A stretch of DNA of 45,651 bases from AG25 sp035517615 (GTDB lineage: Bacteria; Gemmatimonadota; Gemmatimonadetes; Gemmatimonadales; GWC2-71-9). The notes beneath the pieces were generated by a model. It did no database searches and had not been told where the DNA came from. It saw only the letters and a list, made by a program, of their open reading frames with translations. The stretch covers positions 1-45,651 of the forward strand of contig DATIYM010000021.1 of NCBI GenBank assembly GCA_035517615.1. The letters run 5' to 3'. The stretch's first letter is position 1. Every line of letters begins with the position of its first letter. A program made the translations under genes and the position numbers. Shown one piece after another: positions 38,976 through 45,651 of this stretch.

Positions 38976-41435
38976 CTACTCCCGTGCGGCCGCCACCCTC
39001 TCGATGCCTTGCTCCAGCTCACGCTCGTTCCCGGCCTGAGCTCCGCTCTTGCCCGGCACGATGGTGAAACGCGTCAGCGTGCCGGTGAACGGGAACGGCA
39101 TCTGGTTGACATAGTCCTCGACCACAGGCGTGCCTGTGTCCTCACCAAAGTCCATCGTTTCGTCCAGCGAAAACCGCGCCCGAATGGTGTGATCGATCCG
39201 TCCCTGCGCCACCCGCTTGCCATCCACGGTCAGCGTGCCCGTGCCACCTTTGCCGAGACCGCCGCCGTCATACGCAAAGTCGAAAACGATCTTGTGCTTG
39301 CCCGGACTGAGCGCTTCGGAGGAGATGATCTTGTACTTGTGTTGCGGCTGGTTCGAGTACGCGTACACGAACTCCGGCTTGCCGCCCACCACGATGAGCC
39401 CCCAGCCGCCAAACCGTCCGCCCATCGTTCCCAGTACTCCGTTCGCCGCGCTGTCCGGGACGTCCACCTCGGCTGTCAGCGTGAACGACCGGTTCTTGAG
39501 ATCAGGTGAGCTTCCCTCGGGAATCCGAATCATCCCCTGGTAATACGTGAATTCGGTCCGTCCCCGCGTGAGGCTCGGGCGCGTGGCGGGATCGGCCCGC
39601 TCCGCGAACGATGCATCGAGCGGATACACGTTGTACTTCCACGCCTCGCGATCGAAGACCTGTTTCAACTGCCGCAACTTGGCCGTATCACGGGCGGCGA
39701 GGTTGTTCGCCTCCGAGAAGTCCACCGCCACGTTGTACAGCTCCCACTTGAAGTCGTCGGGGCTCGGGCTCGCGCCGAACGTGATCCACGGCAGCCGCAG
39801 CGGCGTCGTCGCCGCCACCCAGCCATGATCGTAGATCGCGCGATTCGCCATCATCTCGAAGTACTGCGTGGGGTGATGCGTCGGCGCCTTGGCGCTGTCG
39901 AACGAGTACACCAGGCTCGTACCCTCGAGCGGCTTCTGCTTGAACCCGTTGAGCACCGTCGGAAACTTAACGCCGGTTAGCTGGAGAATTGTGGGCGTGA
40001 TGTCCGTGACGTGGCAGAATTGGCTGCGGAGCCCACCCACGTGCTTGATGCGCTTCGGATACGAGATGACCATCCCGTTTCGGGTGCCGCCAAAATGCGA
40101 CGCGACCTGCTTGGTCCACTGGAACGGCGTGTCCATCGCGTGGGCCCAGCCGACGGGATAATGGTTGTATGTGGTGGGGCCGCCCAACTCGTCCATCATC
40201 GAGACCAGATACTCGGTCGTTTCCTCGACCCCATTCGCCGCCTCACCGACCTCGTTGGTCGTTCCCTGCAGCGTGCCCTCGGCGCTCGCGCCGTTGTCGC
40301 CCATGATGTAGATGATGAGCGTGTTGTCGAGCTCGCCGAGATCGGCTACCGCGTCGATCACACGGCCGATCTCATGATCGGCATGCGACAGGGCGCCCGC
40401 GTACACTTCCATCATCCGCGCGTACACTTTCTTCTGATCCGCCGAAAGGGAATCCCAGGCAGGTATTTCCTTGGGACGCGGCGTGAGCCGCGTGTTCGCC
40501 GGCACGACGCCGAGCTTGATCTGACGCGCCAGCGTCTCCTCGCGCACCTTGTCCCACCCCTGATCGAACTGCCCGCGGAATTTGGCGATCCAGTCCTTCG
40601 GGGCGTGGTGCGGTGCGTGTGCCGTGCCCGTGGCGTAGTACACGAAGAACGGCTTCTGCGGTGCCAGGGAATGCTGCAGCCGGATCCATCCGATCGCCTT
40701 GTCGGCCATGATCTCGTCGAAATGCTTGGGATTGGGACCCAACTGCTCCGGGGCTTCGTACGGCAGCGTGTTCTCGAACAGCGCCGAATGCCACTCATCC
40801 GTGTCGCCGCCGATAAAGCCGAAGAAATAGTCGAAGCCCAGCCCCGTCGGCCACAGATCGAACGGCCCGGCCTGACTCGAATGCCAGTCGGGCACGTTGT
40901 GATTCTTCCCGAACCACGCCGTGGTGTAGCCGTTGTACTTGAGCATCTCGCCCACCGTGCCGACACTGCGCGACATCAGCGAGTTGTAGCCCGGGTAGCC
41001 GCTCGCGAACTCCATGATGTTGCCGGTGGCGGCCGAGTGATGGTTGCGTCCCGTGATCAGCGCCGCGCGGGTGGGCGAGCACAACGCCGTCGTGTGGAAC
41101 TCGTTGTAGCGCAGCCCGTTCGTGGCCAGCCGGTCGAGCGTCGGCGTGGGAATAGGGCCGCCAAACGTGCTCGACGCGCCGTAGCCGACATCATCGGTCA
41201 GAATGAGGAGAACGTTGGGCGCGCCCGCCGGCGCCTGGACTTCCTTGGGGAAATCCGGCTTCGAGGTCTTGAGCGTGCGTCCGATCTTGCCGTTGAACCC
41301 CGGCTCAGCGTGCGGCAGGACCTCGGCTGGTTTTTTCGCCGCTTGAGGTGCTTGAGCGTGCGCTGGTTGCCAGACAAACGACAGGCCGGCGGCGAGTAGG
41401 GCGATCGGGGGGACGATTGTGAATCGCGAAGGCAT
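38976..41435 (-). CDS. Arylsulfatase (type I, formylglycine-dependent)
   Basis: The 819-residue exported enzyme has a signal peptide (about 1-28, ending PAHAQ). The alkaline-phosphatase-fold sulfatase domain has metal-binding LTDDVGYG (79-86) and the formylglycine signature CSPTR (Cys119) in ALCSPTRAALITGR. The motif GTAHAPHHAP and the Asp-Asn metal pair MGDNGASAEG follow. A C-terminal domain of about 200 residues (GGLGKGGTGTLTVDGKRVAQGRI) resembles a jelly-roll. It would hydrolyse sulfate esters in the periplasm after modification of Cys119. A strong AGGAGGAG site fixes the ATG at 41435. It is the last gene of a likely operon with the DUF3943 and lipoprotein genes. Confidence 0.93.
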   Translation of the reverse strand: MPSRFTIVPPIALLAAGLSFVWQPAHAQAPQAAKKPAEVLPHAEPGFNGKIGRTLKTSKPDFPKEVQAPAGAPNVLLILTDDVGYGASSTFGGPIPTPTLDRLATNGLRYNEFHTTALCSPTRAALITGRNHHSAATGNIMEFASGYPGYNSLMSRSVGTVGEMLKYNGYTTAWFGKNHNVPDWHSSQAGPFDLWPTGLGFDYFFGFIGGDTDEWHSALFENTLPYEAPEQLGPNPKHFDEIMADKAIGWIRLQHSLAPQKPFFVYYATGTAHAPHHAPKDWIAKFRGQFDQGWDKVREETLARQIKLGVVPANTRLTPRPKEIPAWDSLSADQKKVYARMMEVYAGALSHADHEIGRVIDAVADLGELDNTLIIYIMGDNGASAEGTLQGTTNEVGEAANGVEETTEYLVSMMDELGGPTTYNHYPVGWAHAMDTPFQWTKQVASHFGGTRNGMVISYPKRIKHVGGLRSQFCHVTDITPTILQLTGVKFPTVLNGFKQKPLEGTSLVYSFDSAKAPTHHPTQYFEMMANRAIYDHGWVAATTPLRLPWITFGASPSPDDFKWELYNVAVDFSEANNLAARDTAKLRQLKQVFDREAWKYNVYPLDASFAERADPATRPSLTRGRTEFTYYQGMIRIPEGSSPDLKNRSFTLTAEVDVPDSAANGVLGTMGGRFGGWGLIVVGGKPEFVYAYSNQPQHKYKIISSEALSPGKHKIVFDFAYDGGGLGKGGTGTLTVDGKRVAQGRIDHTIRARFSLDETMDFGEDTGTPVVEDYVNQMPFPFTGTLTRFTIVPGKSGAQAGNERELEQGIERVAAARE

Positions 41436-41509
41436 AGGCGGACTCCTCCTGGGTGTGCGCGTGACGGCAGGCTGTTTCCCGATGGCTCTCATGACGCTCC
41501 TTCCAGTCT

Positions 41510-41902
41510 CTACGGCTGCTCCACCAGCACGTCGACGCTGCCGGTCGCAGCGAGGAACTGGAACTGAATGGTCCAGTTCCCCGGCGCTCCCTTGGCCGAG
41601 AGGGAATCGGCTTCGTACACGAACGGGCTCGTCGCCACCAGCACCCCGTGCGCGTCGAACACATTGACGTGCCCACTGCCGTGCACCACGAGACTGTTAT
41701 GCTCGATCTTCGCCTGGCTGTCGAGCGACACCCAGGTGAAGCTCGTGTCGTCGATCACGTTGTCCAGCCAGTGGATCGTGATGTGGAAGTGGCCGGGCTG
41801 ATTGCTCACCGTGATCCCCTGCTCAGCGGCGTTCAGCACGGCAGGGGGATCCTCACACGCGGCGGCGAGCCCGATCGCGAGCCACACGAGCAACGATCTC
41901 AT
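41510..41902 (-). CDS. Small lipoprotein with beta-rich domain, unknown
   Basis: The 130-residue product has a lipoprotein signal (LVWLAIGLAAAC, Cys16 from the ATG at 41902). A beta-strand-rich domain follows (GHFHITIHWLDNVID, SFTWVSLDSQAKIEHNSLVVHGSGHVNVFDAHG, in blocks). GGAG just ahead of 41902 supports this start; an ATG at 41920 would add six residues. It lies between the DUF3943 and arylsulfatase genes on one strand, separated by 20 and 74 bases, and may help hold the sulfatase or its substrate. No family is recognised. Confidence 0.75.
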   Translation of the reverse strand: MRSLLVWLAIGLAAACEDPPAVLNAAEQGITVSNQPGHFHITIHWLDNVIDDTSFTWVSLDSQAKIEHNSLVVHGSGHVNVFDAHGVLVATSPFVYEADSLSAKGAPGNWTIQFQFLAATGSVDVLVEQP

Positions 41903-41922
41903 GCTCCGGCGGGCGCGCATCG

Positions 41923-43386
41923 CTAGCGGGCGAGCCGCGGCATCGCCGCGCTCGCGAACAGGTTCAACATCGGGCTGGTCTGCGTGACTTCCGGATAGGC
42001 GTCATATGTGCTCTTGCGGTGATAGTTCTGGTAGCTCGCGCCCAGGCCGAACTTGGGCGTAATGAAGTAGCGAAACTCGCCCACGCCGCCGCCCTGGTAA
42101 TGCGCCCCCGGCGTCCCGTTCATGGTGTGCAGCCAGCGTCCGCCCCACCCGAACCGCGCCAGCGCTCGGCCCGGCTTGATGAACGTGGCCACGAGTCTCG
42201 TCCCGAGGCCGATGCCGTAATCGTAGTTCCGCCCTTCGCCCGCGTAGTAGTGATCTGAGCGGGTTGCGCCAATGATGATGAATTGGCCGAGCAGCTCGGT
42301 CGTGGTGCGAATGCTCTTGTCGTTGGCGCGGTGGAATTCCGAGATCAGGCCGCCGTACACGCTCTGACCGCCGTACTCGTACGCGGGGTTGTTGTAGTAC
42401 TCGTACACCAGCAGGGCGCCGAGCGTGTGCTTGGCCTTCGCCCCGTCCGAGAGCGTGATCCCGCCCAGAGTGCCCCGCGCGGTGAGCAGCGACAGCCGGC
42501 CACCCTCGCCGTTGGCCGCCTGGGTCGAGAGCTCGCCGTTGAACTCGAAATGCGAGAACGGGGACCGCGTGATGTCTTTCACGAGATCGCCGTAGCTCAG
42601 CCGGAAGCCGGCGATGCCCTGGTCGGCGGCCGTCGAACTGCCGAGCGATGTGCCTCCGGTAATGCGCCGGTAGCCCAGATCCACCACCCCTTGCACGCCG
42701 TTCGGAGGGCGCCAGTCGGGCGGGTTGGGGCCCACGCGCGACACTTCGCCATCCAGCAAGCGATTGAACTCTTGCACCGGGTTGATGAACGCGCCCGCGA
42801 TCTCGCGCCACACTCGCTCGGAGCCCCTGGCCCGGTTATCGAGCACGAGATGGGAGAGGCGGTATAGCGATTCCCCCAGCGTGATGCCCCCCGTGCCCGT
42901 GTTGAACAGATCGTTGGCGGACGGCGCAAACTGCTCGCCGAACTCCTCCCACATGATGCTGCCGCCGTAGGCCCAGGGCACCGAGCCCCAGAAACTGTAC
43001 CCGTTGGTCCGCGCGGTATTGAAATACAGGCTGCCGTGATACGGGTGTCCGAACTGATTCGCGATGAAGTGGTCGTTGTCCCACTGCCACGGATTCTCGA
43101 GATTCTCTTCCCACGTCTGGAAATTCACGTGGGCCCACTGCTTGTCGCGCACCACCGCGTTGATCGTCCACGGGATTAGTTGCACGATGAACAACTCGCC
43201 CACCGCTCGTATCGGGCGGTGGTAGGGATGGCAGCTGAAGCAGTGCGTCGTGTCCTTCTGGTCGCTCGCGGCGAACGTCGCAGCGGACGGGTCGAATGGC
43301 GTGAACGACAGCGGCGCGAGCTGTTGTGCGCTCGCGCTTCGCGCCATGCAGATGATCGCCACTACGGCAATGACGGGGACCCGCAT
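41923..43386 (-). CDS. DUF3943-type outer-membrane protein with an N-terminal CXXCH
   Basis: The 487-residue exported protein has a signal peptide (VIAVVAIICMARSASAQ). The DUF3943 hallmark NQFGHPYHGSLYFNTARTNG is near residue 112, followed by a beta-barrel-like C-terminal half rich in alternating aromatic and glycine residues. Before the DUF3943 region lies CFSCH (49-53), a canonical CXXCH c-type haem site, followed by PYHRP. This is unusual for a family normally regarded as a plain barrel. The ATG at 43386 starts the signal peptide; the open frame runs on to 43452. It is divergent from the DUF481-like gene and upstream of the lipoprotein and arylsulfatase genes. Confidence 0.82.
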   Translation of the reverse strand: MRVPVIAVVAIICMARSASAQQLAPLSFTPFDPSAATFAASDQKDTTHCFSCHPYHRPIRAVGELFIVQLIPWTINAVVRDKQWAHVNFQTWEENLENPWQWDNDHFIANQFGHPYHGSLYFNTARTNGYSFWGSVPWAYGGSIMWEEFGEQFAPSANDLFNTGTGGITLGESLYRLSHLVLDNRARGSERVWREIAGAFINPVQEFNRLLDGEVSRVGPNPPDWRPPNGVQGVVDLGYRRITGGTSLGSSTAADQGIAGFRLSYGDLVKDITRSPFSHFEFNGELSTQAANGEGGRLSLLTARGTLGGITLSDGAKAKHTLGALLVYEYYNNPAYEYGGQSVYGGLISEFHRANDKSIRTTTELLGQFIIIGATRSDHYYAGEGRNYDYGIGLGTRLVATFIKPGRALARFGWGGRWLHTMNGTPGAHYQGGGVGEFRYFITPKFGLGASYQNYHRKSTYDAYPEVTQTSPMLNLFASAAMPRLAR

Positions 43387-43492
43387 GCCCGATGGTCGCG
43401 GAAACCGCCTTCCCGGACTATTGCACCAAGGGCGCATTGGCCCTAGGGGCAATAGTCGCGTTTGGTTTGGCGGCTACAACCCTCTCACCGCC

Positions 43493-44527
43493 ATGCTCCG
43501 ACCTGCCACGCTGCTCGGGCTCTGCGCCGGCCTTGCCGCCGTACTTGCTACTGCGGCTCCCGCGCTCGCCCAGAAAGTCGATGCGGTCGTGCTGCGGAAC
43601 GGCGACCACATGACGGGCGAGATCAAGAAGCTCGATCGCGCGTCGCTCACCTATTCCACCGACGACATGGGCACCCTGGCGATCGAATGGGACAAGATCG
43701 TCCAGATCACGAGCCCGCGATATTTCGAGGTGGAAGACGTTGCCGGCGCACGCTACTACGGCACGCTGAGTCAGGGCAGCGACACGGGGCAGGTGGTCGT
43801 GGCCGTGGCCTCGTTCTCAGACACGCTGGCGCTCGCGAAGATCGTCCGCGTGTCGCCCATCGGCCGCAGCTTTCTCGACCGCCTGGACGGCTACATCAAT
43901 ATTGGCTTTACGCTGCAGCGCGCCAACGACCTGCGCCAGCTCTCCGTCGAGACGTCGGTACAGCACCGCTCGCGCCAGGCGCGCACCGAGCTGCAATCGA
44001 GCACCTATTTCCAGGATCAGTCCGGCATCGCCAGCACCACCCGGAATTCGCTCTCGCTCACCCAACAGCGACCGCTCAAGCAACGCTGGCTCGTGCTCGG
44101 CGCGGGGCAGCTGGAACAGAACGACGAGCTCGATCTCGACCTGCGCGGCCTGCTCACAGCGGGTGGCGGGCGCTACCTGGTGCAAAACAATCGCGCGCAG
44201 GTGCTGCTCGGCGGGGGACTGACCTACACCAACGAACGCTTCGTCGGGAGCAGCGCGACGTCGAATCTCGAAGCGTTAGTCACGTTCAGCGGCGAGTACT
44301 TCCGGCTCGATTCTCCCAAATCGGATTTGCAATCGACCTTGTCGCTGTATCCCAGCCTCACCGACCCGGGGCGCGTCCGCCTGGACTTCGATGCGCGGCT
44401 GTCGCACGAGGTCCTGAAGGATTTCACCCTCGGGCTCACAGTGTTCGACCGGTTCGACAGCCGGCCGCCCGTGACCGCGCCCAAGAACGACTTCGGCGTG
44501 ACGTTCACGGCGGGGTGGACGTTCTAG
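43493..44527 (+). CDS. DUF481-like exported beta-barrel protein
   Basis: The 344-residue protein has a signal peptide (about 1-26, ending APALAQ). A short N-terminal beta domain follows (LRNGDHMTGEIKKLDRASL, IEWDKIVQITSP), as in DUF481/YdiY-type proteins. A barrel of roughly twelve strands runs to the end and finishes with an aromatic residue (FTAGWTF), typical of outer-membrane insertion. Role unknown. The ATG at 43493 begins the signal peptide and the open frame extends further upstream antisense to the DUF3943 gene. The stop is eight bases from the convergent nuclease stop. Confidence 0.85.
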   Translation: MLRPATLLGLCAGLAAVLATAAPALAQKVDAVVLRNGDHMTGEIKKLDRASLTYSTDDMGTLAIEWDKIVQITSPRYFEVEDVAGARYYGTLSQGSDTGQVVVAVASFSDTLALAKIVRVSPIGRSFLDRLDGYINIGFTLQRANDLRQLSVETSVQHRSRQARTELQSSTYFQDQSGIASTTRNSLSLTQQRPLKQRWLVLGAGQLEQNDELDLDLRGLLTAGGGRYLVQNNRAQVLLGGGLTYTNERFVGSSATSNLEALVTFSGEYFRLDSPKSDLQSTLSLYPSLTDPGRVRLDFDARLSHEVLKDFTLGLTVFDRFDSRPPVTAPKNDFGVTFTAGWTF

Positions 44528-44535
44528 CGAAACGA

Positions 44536-45474
44536 TTATTTGGCAGCGGCTGGCGGATCGAGCGTTGCGTTGAGCAGCGCCGCCAGCCGGTATCCCGCGA
44601 GCGCACCCTGTCGCTCGGCGACGTCGAATGCGGTGTGATCGTACGCAGCGGGCGGCTTAGCCCCCCGCGTCAGTCCCGCGTACACCACTGTCTGGGCGAG
44701 CTCGAGACCTTCCCGCTGCCATTGCGCCACGTCTCCCGACGCCGCCACGCCACCCAACGCCGCCCGTGTGTAGCGCCGCTCAACTTCCCGCGCCGCGCGC
44801 GTGGCGTACGCGAACGAATCCTCGCTCGCGCCCGGCACGATCGCGCGGTCGATCATTTCATCCCAATACGCGTGCAGCCGTACGCTGTCCGACAGGTGGA
44901 ACAGGTTCCCGCCCTGGTCCCCCCGTGGTAGCGGGTGTTCGGGCGTGACCCGGGAGCTGCAATGCAGCGGCTGGTGGATGTCGCCGACCAGATGCAGCAG
45001 CCAGGCGAGCGCGATCGCTTTGGTGGTGTCGGCCGCGCTCGGATCGACCAACGTGGCCCGGAACGCCGCGATGCGCTCCCCGGCGTTCACCGGGCCGGGG
45101 CCCGCGCCGGGCAGGTCGTGGGGGCGTCCGTCGACGACGTCCCAATAGAAATCCGCATAGTGCCACGTGGGCTCGTTGTACACGTGCCAGGGTTGCGCGC
45201 GATTGCGGACGAGATCGGCCCACGTAGCGACGTTCAGGAACAGCGCGCGATCGCGCTCCCCGTCACTTCCTCCCTCAGGGCCCGGCCGCAGGGAAGCGAG
45301 GTTCGCAACCGGCGGTCCGTGCAGGATCAACCCGACCGCCCGCGCGCGCGCCCGCGCCGTCATGTTGTCCCACGCGATTTCGGCAATGATGCGGTGGCCC
45401 GGAGGGTCCCACGTGGTTGCCAGCGTCGACAACACGACGAGACCCGCGCTGATCAGTGAACGTAGCGGCTTCAC
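44536..45474 (-). CDS. S1/P1-family zinc nuclease
   Basis: The 312-residue product has a signal peptide whose cleavage after LATT would expose an N-terminal Trp, the zinc ligand of this family. WDPPGHRIIAEIAW follows, with His ligands, and later HLVGDIHQPLHC, which supplies more zinc residues. The tail region includes FHLSDSVRLHAYWDEMIDRA. It degrades single-stranded DNA and RNA in the periplasm or outside the cell and can also remove 3' phosphates. The GTG at 45474 has AAGGAAG ahead of it; the frame stays open to 45537. Convergent with the DUF481-like gene. Confidence 0.93.
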   Translation of the reverse strand: MKPLRSLISAGLVVLSTLATTWDPPGHRIIAEIAWDNMTARARARAVGLILHGPPVANLASLRPGPEGGSDGERDRALFLNVATWADLVRNRAQPWHVYNEPTWHYADFYWDVVDGRPHDLPGAGPGPVNAGERIAAFRATLVDPSAADTTKAIALAWLLHLVGDIHQPLHCSSRVTPEHPLPRGDQGGNLFHLSDSVRLHAYWDEMIDRAIVPGASEDSFAYATRAAREVERRYTRAALGGVAASGDVAQWQREGLELAQTVVYAGLTRGAKPPAAYDHTAFDVAERQGALAGYRLAALLNATLDPPAAAK

Positions 45475-45651
45475 GTTCTTCCTTTCTCTATTGGAGCACC
45501 TAAGGACCTGCGTGTTGCATGCGCGCCGGCGCCACAATGCTCGATCCGAGGCGGGCGTGTGTCATCATTTGCTCGCCGCCTTGTGCTTTTTTTCACGTTC
45601 CCTCGAGCCTGATCCGATCCGGGAACCCTACTCATCCGCATGGGTTTCAGA

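Noticed and set aside
40011..41399. Open frame of 462 codons on the plus strand
   Set aside because: Antisense of the arylsulfatase gene; no ribosome site and no recognisable motif.
1..45651. Mobile elements, CRISPR, phage or defence systems
   Set aside because: I saw no transposase, integrase, tandem direct-repeat array, restriction or toxin-antitoxin gene.

Overview
This GC-rich, densely coded 45.6 kb chromosomal window comes from a Gram-negative (diderm) bacterium. It carries a TonB-dependent receptor, several predicted outer-membrane barrels, about ten predicted lipoproteins and many GTG starts. The mix of small periplasmic cytochromes c, FecR/DUF6600 proteins, M30-type metalloproteases, S1/P1 nuclease and lineage-specific lipoproteins would fit Gemmatimonadota. 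That is an inference from gene style, not a proven placement. I saw no rRNA, tRNA, CRISPR array, insertion sequence, integrase or phage gene.

Layout. 1-714: C-terminal end of an MgtA/MgtB-type Mg2+ P-type ATPase. 838-4673: an envelope block with a FecR/DUF6600 protein, a zinc-ribbon membrane protein, a small lipoprotein and a cytochrome c. 4698-7932 (minus): TonB-dependent receptor and DUF2252 protein. 8046-10369: an arsenic operon arsR-arsM-aquaporin-arsC with a well-formed promoter/operator. 10412-14350: exported protein, alpha/beta hydrolase, and a NarL-type two-component pair. 14492-18636: small exported ORF, HdeD, AI-2E-type permease, exported protein, and a divergent HxlR/DoxX pair. 18790-23182: lipoprotein with a possible ribosome-site-masking hairpin, orphan hypF, mgtC-like gene, small membrane protein. 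23375-26842 (minus): two tandem M30-like lipoproteases. 26872-29250 (minus): pgm-rpiA. 29367-30065: type 5 uracil-DNA glycosylase. 30071-34497: two odd small proteins, a second cytochrome c, a second small lipoprotein, a second FecR/DUF6600 protein and a channel-like 2-TM protein. 34656-37200: kelch protein and an ABC-2 exporter. 37354-38920: three lipoproteins, one of them the third member of the small lipoprotein family. 38976-43386 (minus): arylsulfatase, lipoprotein, and DUF3943 barrel with a CXXCH motif. 43493-45474: DUF481-like barrel and S1/P1 nuclease.

What stands out. The trio cytochrome c / small lipoprotein / FecR-DUF6600 occurs twice, about 27 kb apart, in the same gene order. In both copies the cytochrome and lipoprotein genes are divergently transcribed. 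This is the best candidate here for an undescribed envelope module. Other notable points are a likely leaderless arsR whose operator fills its promoter spacer, a nested stem-loop covering the ribosome-binding site of the lipoprotein at 18790, a lipoprotein built of three Cys-pair repeats, a channel-like protein with a non-canonical filter, and a DUF3943 barrel with a possible c-type haem site.
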